Origin: Martinezella tropici
Lineage (GTDB): Bacteria > Pseudomonadota > Alphaproteobacteria > Rhizobiales > Rhizobiaceae
Length of the DNA: 64,000 nt
Assembly (NCBI GenBank): GCA_000799755.1
Contig: JUHI01000015.1
Coordinates: 1-64,000, forward strand
Reading direction: 5' to 3'
The position numbers and the translations under genes were made by a program. Shown piece by piece: positions 10,277 through 17,194 of this stretch. Under the pieces are notes generated by a model. That model saw nothing but the letters and a program-made list of their open reading frames with translations. It was not told the origin of the DNA and searched no databases. The stretch's first letter is position 1. Every line of letters starts with the position of its first letter.

Positions 10277-10329
10277 TTTTGTCCATTTTAGCGCTACTTA
10301 GCGTCACAAACTGTAATATTGGACGAAAA
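10277..10329. promoter_or_regulatory. Imperfect inverted repeat upstream of the mdtABC-like operon
   Basis: The AT-rich 215-base gap before the mdtA-like gene carries TTTTGTCCA and, 34 bases further on, TGGACGAAAA, an inverted pair with one mismatch. It lies about 105-160 bases upstream of the mdtA-like start and may be a regulator site or part of a promoter. No cognate regulator is identifiable nearby. The rest of this gap holds nothing else recognisable. Confidence 0.3.
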
Positions 10330-10386
10330 ACTAGGGTTGTGGTTGCAAGGCCTCCGCCGCTTACTCGCATCGGCCGCTATTTTGTA

Positions 10387-11496
10387 TCAAAGCACGCCCC
10401 AGCCCCGATAGCGGCCGCGGCCCGTCATCTCGCGCAGCCCGAGCTCAGCCACCAGATTGAGAGCGCCCCTGGAGGTAACGCCGACGTGGCGCGCAATCAT
10501 CTTCGCCGACACGATCGGCCGCGACAGTACGATGTCTATCACGTCAGGCAGGCTGCTGTTCGATCGCCGGTCCTTCAGCCGCAGCTCCATCTGCAGCCGG
10601 GCGAGCGAAAGGCGATCGAGCTCCTTCAAGCCCGAATCGGCCGAAAGCGCCATGGCCTCCAGAAAGGCGGTCAGCCGGGTCACGCGATCCGGCGCACGCC
10701 GACGATCGTGCCGGACGGCTTTGAGCCCGACATTCAGGCAGAAGAGATGCGAGGTGACCTTGCCGCGGCTGCGCAGATAGGCGCTGACCAGCAAGCCGCC
10801 GAGCCAATGCTGCCGACGCAGCGGCTCGATGCGTTCCCACGCGTCGAAAAGCACCGCCGCCCCGAGGGCCGCAGGCAGCAGATCGGCCTCGCGGATGACG
10901 GCACGCCAGCTCTCCAGCCGCTGCCCCTCATCCCAATCCTCGTCGCGGACCAGCGCCAAAGGGTCTTCGACATCGACGGTCGGCTGCCGGGCTTCCGGAA
11001 CGCCGCCGTTCAGGATCTTGTCGGAGCGCGCGAGGATGGCGTCGATCTCGGCGAAATCGACGCCGAAGTCATCCTCATCTTCCTCCGGCTCGTCGGGCTC
11101 CATGGCATCGGGGAGCGTCGAACGCGGCGCCATTGCATCCTCAGCCTCGCCGACATCGCCGCGCAGGACGGCAAGACCGGCCGGTTCCAGCCCCCAGTTA
11201 GGATCGGCAGTCCAAAGGCGGCGCCGGCTGCGCAGCACCGCGTGCGCGATGGTGAGCTCATGCGTGGGCGTGCGCGTGTCCATGCGCGCATCGTGCAGGA
11301 CGAGATCCTCCACATGCACGAGTTCGCCGCCGACCCAGAGCGCGCCGGCGGCATCGAAAAAATGCCCGCGCTCACGAAAACCGTCCGCTACCGTGTGCCT
11401 GAGGACGCGCTCGTCAAGCCGCGCCAGCATGTCCTCCGCCTTGACGAGGGCAGGCAAAAGCGCGGCAAGCGGCAACGTGGTCAGATCATATCGCAT
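10387..11496 (-). CDS. RHE_PE00001-type protein (DUF1612 plus C-terminal helix-turn-helix)
   Basis: A soluble 369-residue protein of a family seen mainly on rhizobial plasmids; its function is not established. The N-terminal part (MRYDLTTLPLAALLPALVKAED) and the middle (LWVGGELVHVEDLVLHDA, then HELTIAHAVLRSRR) are hallmarks of the family. An acidic stretch (PDEPEEDEDDFG) lies near residue 135. The C-terminal ~60 residues look like a winged or simple helix-turn-helix (SRPIVSAKMIARHVGVTSRGALNLVAELGLREM), so DNA binding is likely. I chose the ATG at 11496; a GTG nine bases upstream (11505) is possible, and neither has a clear ribosome binding site. It is encoded in the same direction as the mdtABC-like genes but separated by 215 bases. 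Confidence 0.8.
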   Translation of the reverse strand: MRYDLTTLPLAALLPALVKAEDMLARLDERVLRHTVADGFRERGHFFDAAGALWVGGELVHVEDLVLHDARMDTRTPTHELTIAHAVLRSRRRLWTADPNWGLEPAGLAVLRGDVGEAEDAMAPRSTLPDAMEPDEPEEDEDDFGVDFAEIDAILARSDKILNGGVPEARQPTVDVEDPLALVRDEDWDEGQRLESWRAVIREADLLPAALGAAVLFDAWERIEPLRRQHWLGGLLVSAYLRSRGKVTSHLFCLNVGLKAVRHDRRRAPDRVTRLTAFLEAMALSADSGLKELDRLSLARLQMELRLKDRRSNSSLPDVIDIVLSRPIVSAKMIARHVGVTSRGALNLVAELGLREMTGRGRYRGWGVL

Positions 11497-11601
11497 TGGA
11501 ATCACACCGTTGCATCGTTCTTACGGAACCTATCATCGCGCCGTTAAGGGGGATAGGAAGGAGGCCCTGTGAACTGTGGATGGCAATCACTATTTTTCGT
11601 C

Positions 11602-11632
11602 TTGACCTTCCAGCGATGGGAAGGTTCATAAA
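11602..11632 (+). promoter_or_regulatory. CueR-type (MerR family) copper-responsive promoter and operator
   Basis: A -35 element TTGACC is followed by a 19-base spacer and a -10-like CATAAA. The spacer holds the dyad ACCTTCC-N7-GGAAGGT (11605-11625). The overlong spacer and this dyad are the known signature of CueR/HmrR-controlled promoters of copper ATPases. The site ends 34 bases before the copper ATPase start. No merR-family gene is in the window, so the regulator would act in trans. Confidence 0.88.
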
Positions 11633-11666
11633 CCTATCCGACGCCCCTCGGGCAAAGGAGCATGAT

Positions 11667-14174
11667 ATGACACCGCACGACGAGCACGATCACAGCCATC
11701 ATGGTCACGCCCCCCACCGTCATGATGACGCCAAAGCTCAGGACGAGGTGATCCGCGATCCCGTCTGTGGCATGACCGTAGATCCGAAAGCGGGCAAGCC
11801 GTCGCTGGATTATCATGGCCGCACCTTCCATTTCTGCAGCGATGGCTGCCGCGCAAAGTTCGAGGCTGCGCCGGAAAGCTACCTCACGGCCAAGGACCCC
11901 GTCTGCGGTATGTCGGTCGATCGCGCCACCGCGCGCCATTTCCTGAAGCGTCAGGGCGAGAAATTCTATTTCTGCTCGACCGGCTGCAAGACCAAGTTCG
12001 AGGCAGATCCGGCCTCCTATCTCGGCGGCAACAAGCCCGCGCCAAAACCGGCGCCGAAGGGCACGCTCTATACCTGCCCCATGCACCCCGAGGTCGTCAG
12101 CGACCATCCCGGCGACTGCCCGAAATGCGGCATGGCGCTGGAGCCGATGGGTGTCCCCGCCGCCGATGACGGCCCGAACCCGGAATTGATCGATTTCACG
12201 CGCCGCCTCTGGATCAGCGCCGCCTTGTCGCTGCCGCTGCTTGTCATCAGCATGGGGCCGATGATCAGCCTGCCCGTGCGCGACTGGATCGGCGAACCCC
12301 TCGCCACATGGATCGAACTCGTGCTCGCGACGCCGGTCGTGCTGTGGGCGGCGCTGCCCTTCTTCCGCCGCGCCTGGAATTCGCTCGTCAATCGCAGTCC
12401 CAACATGTGGACGCTGATCGGCCTCGGCGTCGGCACTGCCTATGTCTACAGCGTCGTCGCCACACTTGCCCCCGGTCTCTTTCCCATGACGTTCGGTGGA
12501 CATGGCGAAAGCGTGCCCGTCTATTTCGAAGCGGCCTCCGTCATCGTCGCGCTGGTCTTCGTCGGCCAGGTGCTGGAACTGAAGGCCCGCGAACGCACCG
12601 GCTCGGCCATCCGCGCCCTGCTCGACCTTGCCCCGAAGACGGCGCGGCGTATCGGCGCTGGTGGCGGCGAAACCGATGTGCCGGTCGAGGAGATCGAGGC
12701 CGGCGACCAGCTGCGCGTACGCCCCGGCGAACGCGTTCCGGTAGACGGCTCCGTCGTCGAAGGCCAATCCACTATCGATGAATCGATGATCACAGGCGAG
12801 CCTCTCCCGGTAGAGAAGACGAAAGGCGACGCCTTGACCGGCGGCACGATCAACAGGAACGGCACCTTCATCATGCAGGCGGAAAAGGTCGGAGCCGACA
12901 CGACGCTTTCGCGCATCGTCGAACTCGTCGCCAAGGCGCAGCGCTCGCGCGCACCGATCCAGACGATGGTCGACCGCGTCTCCGCCATCTTCGTGCCGGC
13001 GGTCGTCGTCGCCGCCATCCTCGCCTTTGCCGTCTGGGCCTTCGTCGGTCCGGAGCCGCGGCTTGCCCATGCGCTGCTTGCCGCCGTCGCCGTACTGATC
13101 ATCGCCTGCCCCTGCGCGCTTGGGCTGGCAACGCCGATGTCCATCATGATCGCCACAGGTCGGGGCGCGCATGAGGGCGTGCTGGTGCGCGATGCGGAAG
13201 CACTGGAGCGCTTCGCCAAGGTAGACACGCTGATCGTCGACAAAACGGGCACCCTGACTGAAGGCAAGCCTAATCTCACCGACGTCGTCACCACAGCGGG
13301 CGCCGACGAGGCACATCTGCTCTCACTCGCTGCCAGCCTGGAACGCGGCTCGGAACATCCTTTGGCCGAAGCGATCGTTGCCGGCGCCGAGAGCCGCGGG
13401 GCCAGCTTTGTTGATATCTCCGGCTTCTCGGCAATCACGGGTAAAGGCGTGGAAGGCCGCGCCGGCGATACGCCGATCGCGCTCGGCAACGCAGCGATGA
13501 TGGCCGACCTTGGCGTTTCCACCGAAACCCTGAAGACCGAAACCGAGCGTCTGCGCGGCGAAGGCAAGACCGTGATGTTCATTGCGATCGACAACAAGCT
13601 GGCCGGCCTTATCGCCGTCGCCGACCGGATCAAGCCGACCACAGCAGCAGCGATCAAGGCACTGCACGAGAGCGGCCTGAAGATCGTCATGGCGACCGGC
13701 GACAATGGCAAGACCGCCGCTGCGGTCGCCAGAGAACTCGGCATCGACGAAGTGCGCGCCGACATGCTGCCCGAGGGCAAGAAGGCTTTGATCGACGAAT
13801 TAAGAGCAAACGGCCACATGGTCGCCATGGCGGGCGACGGCGTCAACGACGCACCTGCGCTTGCCGCCGCCGATGTCGGCATCGCCATGGGCACCGGAGC
13901 CGACGTCGCCATGGAAAGCGCAGGGATTACGCTGGTCAAGGGCGACCTCAACGGTATCGTCCGGGCACGGCGCCTCTCGGAAGCGACCATCCGCAACATC
14001 AAGCAGAACCTTGCCTTCGCCTTCGGCTATAATGCGCTCGGCGTGCCGCTGGCCGCAGGCGTGCTCTATCCCGTCTTCGGCCTGCTTCTGTCGCCGATGC
14101 TCGCCGCGGCCGCGATGAGCCTGTCCTCGGTCTCGGTCATTGCCAATGCGCTCCGGCTGCGGTTGGCTCGATAG
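11667..14174 (+). CDS. copA: Copper-exporting P1B-type ATPase with tandem YHS domains
   Basis: An 835-residue inner-membrane ATPase exporting Cu(I). The His-rich N-terminus (HDEHDHSHHGHAPHRH) is followed by two YHS-type Cys motifs (DPVCGM, residues ~31-73 and ~76-120) and a heavy-metal-binding segment (YTCPMHPEV...GDCPKCGMALEPM, ~133-160). The transmembrane CPC metal site (ACPCAL) is near residue 481, the phosphorylated Asp in DKTGT at 525, and the hinge GDGVND near the C-terminus. I chose the ATG at 11667 because AAAGGAG lies six bases upstream and the CueR-type promoter lies just before it; a longer open frame from 11496 would run through that promoter. Regulation by copper through a CueR/HmrR regulator is strongly suggested. 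Confidence 0.95.
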   Translation: MTPHDEHDHSHHGHAPHRHDDAKAQDEVIRDPVCGMTVDPKAGKPSLDYHGRTFHFCSDGCRAKFEAAPESYLTAKDPVCGMSVDRATARHFLKRQGEKFYFCSTGCKTKFEADPASYLGGNKPAPKPAPKGTLYTCPMHPEVVSDHPGDCPKCGMALEPMGVPAADDGPNPELIDFTRRLWISAALSLPLLVISMGPMISLPVRDWIGEPLATWIELVLATPVVLWAALPFFRRAWNSLVNRSPNMWTLIGLGVGTAYVYSVVATLAPGLFPMTFGGHGESVPVYFEAASVIVALVFVGQVLELKARERTGSAIRALLDLAPKTARRIGAGGGETDVPVEEIEAGDQLRVRPGERVPVDGSVVEGQSTIDESMITGEPLPVEKTKGDALTGGTINRNGTFIMQAEKVGADTTLSRIVELVAKAQRSRAPIQTMVDRVSAIFVPAVVVAAILAFAVWAFVGPEPRLAHALLAAVAVLIIACPCALGLATPMSIMIATGRGAHEGVLVRDAEALERFAKVDTLIVDKTGTLTEGKPNLTDVVTTAGADEAHLLSLAASLERGSEHPLAEAIVAGAESRGASFVDISGFSAITGKGVEGRAGDTPIALGNAAMMADLGVSTETLKTETERLRGEGKTVMFIAIDNKLAGLIAVADRIKPTTAAAIKALHESGLKIVMATGDNGKTAAAVARELGIDEVRADMLPEGKKALIDELRANGHMVAMAGDGVNDAPALAAADVGIAMGTGADVAMESAGITLVKGDLNGIVRARRLSEATIRNIKQNLAFAFGYNALGVPLAAGVLYPVFGLLLSPMLAAAAMSLSSVSVIANALRLRLAR

Positions 14175-14249
14175 GGCAATATTGGCAAATTGGACACTTC
14201 TGGTGCCCGATGACAGTATCCTTGCTATGAACAAGACAGCGGATGGGGC

Positions 14250-14540
14250 ATGAACAGGGATCGATTTCAGCTGAGGCGGCGAAGCGACCACTTGGTCTAT
14301 ACGTTTCATCGCAAACAGCTGCCCGACGGAAAGATCGGCTATCAGCGTGAGGACGCCGACCTCTGGACCAGCTTTCAGCCAGGCTTCGGCTGGGGCGTTT
14401 GGGACGACAAAGACGGGGTTTTGCTCGGCAGACCGTGGAACGTGCCATTTCCCGAGCAAGATGCCGATTACCCGCCTGAAGGCGAGTGGGTGAGCAAGAA
14501 GGGCGAGAAATCCCACGTCTACGAATTGGTCTATGTTTAG
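14250..14540 (+). CDS. Conserved hypothetical protein (96 aa)
   Basis: I do not recognise a named family. The product is small, soluble and rich in aromatic and charged residues (FGWGVWDDKDGVLLGRPWNVPFPEQD), without signal peptide or membrane segment. It begins 75 bases after the copper ATPase, in the same direction, and ends shortly before a rhizobial palindrome. The composition and codon use are like those of the neighbours, so it is probably a real gene. Whether it is co-transcribed with copA cannot be told. Confidence 0.6.
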   Translation: MNRDRFQLRRRSDHLVYTFHRKQLPDGKIGYQREDADLWTSFQPGFGWGVWDDKDGVLLGRPWNVPFPEQDADYPPEGEWVSKKGEKSHVYELVYV

Positions 14541-14565
14541 CTGCCCTGAGAGGGCGTGCCACGTT

Positions 14566-14704
14566 GCCCCTCACCCCGGCCCTCTCCTCGCATGCGGGGA
14601 GAGGGAGTCTTAATCGATAGCCTACGATCTTTCACGCAAATTCGCCGCCTTGCACGGTCGTCCCTTCTCCCCGCATGAGTGGGGAGAAGGCTAGGATGAG
14701 GGGC
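14566..14704. repeat. Rhizobial intergenic palindrome (type A, full length)
   Basis: The outer arms GCCCCTCACC and GATGAGGGGC are inverted. Inside lie two GC-rich hairpins built from CTCTCCTCGCATGCGGGGAGAG and TTCTCCCCGCATGAGTGGGGAGAA, separated by about 50 less conserved bases. Similar elements occur at 39298, 55081 and 56752. This one lies between two convergent genes and could end transcription from both sides. It resembles the RIME-like intergenic mosaic elements of rhizobia. Confidence 0.85.
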
Positions 14705-14755
14705 CATGCCCGCAAGCGCGGCATCGGCAAACGCAACTGACTTGCCCGAATTCTC

Positions 14756-15946
14756 TTACCCCACCCGTTCCACAGCGATCGCCGTCGCCTCGCCGCCGCC
14801 GATGCAGAGCGCGGCAACGCCGCGCCGCGCGCCCTGGCGCTCCAGCGCATGCAGCAGCGTCACGATCAGCCGCGCGCCCGTGGCGCCGATCGGATGACCG
14901 AGCGCGCAGGCGCCGCCATTGACGTTCAAGCGATCGCGCGCAATGCCGAGCTCCTTCGCGGCGGCCATGGCAACCACGGCAAAGGCTTCGTTGATTTCGA
15001 AGAGATCGACATCGCCGATCTTCCATCCGGTCTTGTCGAGCACCTTGCGGATCGCCGGGATCGGCGCGGTGGTGTACCAGGCCGGCTCCTGGCTGTGCGT
15101 GGCATGCGCCTTGATCTCGGCAAGAATCGGCAACCCCTCGCGCTCGGCAATCGAGCGGCGCGTCAGAATGAGCGCCGCAGCACCATCGGCATTGGCCGAG
15201 GCACTGGCGGCCGTAATGGTGCCGTCCTTGCGGAAGGCAGGTTTCAGCATCGGGATCTTTTCCGGCGAAACCTTCTGCGGATGCTCGTCCTTGGCAATCG
15301 TCACCGGGCCGCCCTTGGCGGCGACCGAAATCGGCGTGATCTCGGCCGCAAAGGCACCGTTTTCGGTAGCTGCACGGGCGCGTGACAGGGTCTCGACGGC
15401 ATAGGCATCCTGATCGTCGCGGCTGAACTGATAGGCTTCGACCGCCATCTCGCCGAAATCGCCCATCGAGCGGCCCTTCTCATAGGCATCCTCCAGCCCG
15501 TCGAGCATCATATGGTCGAAGATGCGGTCATGGCCCATGCGATAGCCGCCGCGCGCCTTGGCGAGCAGATACGGCGCATTCGACATGGATTCCATGCCGC
15601 CGGCAACCGCGATCGAGGCCGAACCGGCGAGGATGAGATCATGCGCCAGCATCGTCGCCTTCATGCCGGAACCGCAGACCTTGTTGATGGTGGTGGCGCC
15701 GACGGCATCCGGCAGGTCGGCCCCGCGAGCAGCCTGCCGGGCCGGCGCCTGCCCCTGCCCCGCCGGCAGGACGCAGCCGAACAGAACTTCATCCACCCTC
15801 TCCGCCGCCAGACCCGCACGATCCAGCGCGGCGCGGATGACATGCGCGCCAAGCTCCGGCGCCTGCAATGGCGAAAGGTCTCCCTGGAAACGACCAAGCG
15901 GCGTGCGCGTGGCGGATACGATGACGACGGGATCGATAGCGGACAT
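14756..15946 (-). CDS. Acetyl-CoA acetyltransferase (thiolase II)
   Basis: A 396-residue cytosolic thiolase that condenses or cleaves acetoacetyl-CoA and related acyl-CoAs. The acyl-accepting Cys lies in NKVCGSGMKA (about residue 91), the His of NEAFAV-type motifs follows in the C-terminal half, and the second catalytic region reads GGACALGHPIGATGAR and CIGGGEATAIAVE near the C-terminus. Length is typical. GAGGAG precedes the ATG. It stands alone, without other beta-oxidation or PHB genes beside it, so its pathway (ketone body, PHB, amino-acid breakdown) is open. A palindrome at 15997-16018, about 50 bases upstream, is a candidate operator. Confidence 0.94.
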   Translation of the reverse strand: MSAIDPVVIVSATRTPLGRFQGDLSPLQAPELGAHVIRAALDRAGLAAERVDEVLFGCVLPAGQGQAPARQAARGADLPDAVGATTINKVCGSGMKATMLAHDLILAGSASIAVAGGMESMSNAPYLLAKARGGYRMGHDRIFDHMMLDGLEDAYEKGRSMGDFGEMAVEAYQFSRDDQDAYAVETLSRARAATENGAFAAEITPISVAAKGGPVTIAKDEHPQKVSPEKIPMLKPAFRKDGTITAASASANADGAAALILTRRSIAEREGLPILAEIKAHATHSQEPAWYTTAPIPAIRKVLDKTGWKIGDVDLFEINEAFAVVAMAAAKELGIARDRLNVNGGACALGHPIGATGARLIVTLLHALERQGARRGVAALCIGGGEATAIAVERVG

Positions 15947-15996
15947 GACATCTCCTCACAGTCTGCAAACGGCATCTTGCTGATACGATTAGCACG

Positions 15997-16018
15997 TTAG
16001 ATGATGATCGTCATCTAA
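15997..16018. promoter_or_regulatory. Palindromic operator candidate between thiolase and vapBC
   Basis: Two perfect 8-base arms, TTAGATGA and TCATCTAA, flank six bases with GATC at the centre. The site is 51 bases upstream of the leftward thiolase start and about 110 bases upstream of vapB. Its position suits control of the thiolase gene. The regulator is unknown. Confidence 0.5.
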
Positions 16019-16099
16019 ATATGACGGGTGTAACCGGATTGAATGTCGCAGGTCGCGGCAGGTGAGGATGCAATTGCCTCCGCGCGCGACACCGCCTAT

Positions 16100-16129
16100 G
16101 GATATTCATATTTGGAAAAAAGGATATTC
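16100..16129 (+). promoter_or_regulatory. Direct repeat upstream of vapB, candidate autoregulatory site
   Basis: GGATATTC occurs twice with starts 22 bases apart, i.e. about two helical turns, immediately before the vapB start; the second copy includes the ribosome binding site (AAGGA). Toxin-antitoxin operons are usually repressed by their own antitoxin, which makes this a plausible site, but the match could be chance. Confidence 0.35.
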
Positions 16130-16130
16130 T

Positions 16131-16358
16131 ATGCCGCTTTACATCAAGGACGACGCCATCGACCGTCTGGCACGGCGTTATCAGGCGCTGACCAAGAGCT
16201 CCACCAAGACGGAAGCCGTGCGGCTCGCCTTGCAGAAGGCGTTGGATGAAGAACTGACGAAACCGGCTCTCGCCGATGTCGCCGTCGCCTTCTGCCGCAA
16301 TCTCAAGCGGAAGGCCATTGCCAAGGACGAAAGCTCCGTCGCAAGGGAGGAGATTTGA
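16131..16358 (+). CDS. vapB: Antitoxin, VapB family
   Basis: A 75-residue protein, probably the antitoxin of a type II pair. The N-terminus (MPLYIKDDAIDRLARRYQALTKSSTKTEAVRLALQKAL) is typical of the Rv0623-like VapB/PSK group: a short beta strand, then helices for dimerisation and DNA binding. The C-terminal half is expected to wrap the toxin. I chose the ATG at 16131 because AAGGA precedes it at proper spacing; upstream in-frame ATGs have no such site and would cover the likely promoter. Its stop overlaps the toxin start (TGATG), so the two are coupled. Confidence 0.85.
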   Translation: MPLYIKDDAIDRLARRYQALTKSSTKTEAVRLALQKALDEELTKPALADVAVAFCRNLKRKAIAKDESSVAREEI

Positions 16359-16753
16359 TGTTCATCGACGCTTCCGTGCTATCGGCGATGATGACCGACG
16401 AAGAGGAGGCGCGCGCCTTCGCCATCCGCATGCAGCCGGCAACGGTCAGAATGACCTCGCCGCTTGTCGCAGCCAACGCCGCAATCCAGGTTTCCACCGC
16501 TTTGGGATTGTCGCCGACCGAGGCCGGCGAAGCAGTGCGCACATTCCTGCAACTGATGAATATTCAGTTGCTCGCAATTCCGCCCCGTGCCGCCGCTTTG
16601 GCGGCTGAAGCATATGAGCATTTTGGCCAAGGCCGCCATTCGGCGGGCCTCAGCCTTGACGATTGCATGACCTATGCCTGCGTTCGCTATTATCGCCAGC
16701 CGCTATTGTCGAAAAGCGACGGGTTCAAGCAGACGGACATCGAGCCGGCCTAA
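16358..16753 (+). CDS. vapC: PIN-domain toxin, VapC family
   Basis: A 131-residue PIN-domain protein, presumably an RNase that blocks translation by cutting tRNA or rRNA. The first acidic residue is in MFIDASVL (Asp4), and the later ones in LSLDDCMTYACV and LLSKSDGF...TDI are present. At the place where VapC proteins usually show Glu (TSPLxxxE) this one reads TSPLVAANAAIQ, so the second acidic ligand seems replaced by Asn. It may be weakened, or an alternative residue may serve. The ATG at 16358 overlaps the antitoxin stop by one base; a TTG three bases upstream is less likely. Confidence 0.85.
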   Translation: MFIDASVLSAMMTDEEEARAFAIRMQPATVRMTSPLVAANAAIQVSTALGLSPTEAGEAVRTFLQLMNIQLLAIPPRAAALAAEAYEHFGQGRHSAGLSLDDCMTYACVRYYRQPLLSKSDGFKQTDIEPA

Positions 16754-16775
16754 GCAGCTCGATGCGATACTGCCA

Positions 16776-17090
16776 TCAAGGGCAAAGCGATGCTGAACCT
16801 GCGGAAAATGCGCTCGCGCGCGCGCCGACAGAGTTCGGTGCGGCAGCGCATTGCAGACGGGAAATCGTGTCACCCGCGCGGATCGGGCCAGTCACCGAAG
16901 GGTCGGTATTGATAACCCCGTTCGGGAGGATGGCGTCCTTCGAATGATCGACGCTCCCGATGTCGGTCTGCAGCGCCTCGACATTAACGCGATTGACGCG
17001 CTTGGGATGATGCTTATGCACCTGCTCCGCCATGGCGGCACTGGACATGGCGACGACGAGAGCGGAGATGGCGAGGGTTCTGAGCAGCAT
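16776..17090 (-). CDS. Small exported hypothetical protein
   Basis: A 104-residue product of unknown function. The first ~21 residues form a Sec signal peptide (MLLRTLAISALVVAMSSAAMA). The mature part starts with a His/Lys-rich stretch (EQVHKHHPKRVNRVN), continues with an Asp/Pro-rich segment (ILPNGVINTDPSVTGPIRAGD) and contains two Cys near the C-terminus. I chose the ATG at 17090 because AGGAG stands upstream and because an in-frame start 36 bases earlier would bury the signal peptide. It faces vapC tail to tail with only 22 bases between. Confidence 0.6.
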   Translation of the reverse strand: MLLRTLAISALVVAMSSAAMAEQVHKHHPKRVNRVNVEALQTDIGSVDHSKDAILPNGVINTDPSVTGPIRAGDTISRLQCAAAPNSVGARASAFSAGSASLCP

Positions 17091-17194
17091 GGGACTGGCT
17101 CCTGTGGGAGTTGACGCGATTTTCATATGGGAATTGGCGAGCCATTTTTACAGCGGCTTGCCTGTCAATATCGTTAAGAATTTGAAGGTTTTGA

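Noticed and set aside
11496..11666. N-terminal extension of the copper ATPase
   Set aside because: It would translate through the CueR-type promoter, and the downstream ATG has a perfect ribosome binding site.
12521..14002. 493-codon minus-strand Ser/Ala-rich frame opposite copA
   Set aside because: Antisense to the ATPase core, no domain; Ser/Ala/Thr-rich composition is the usual artefact of this reading frame.
14566..14704. Tandem GC-rich palindromes considered as a CRISPR array
   Set aside because: There are no regularly spaced identical repeats; the unit is a single mosaic palindrome also found elsewhere in the window.
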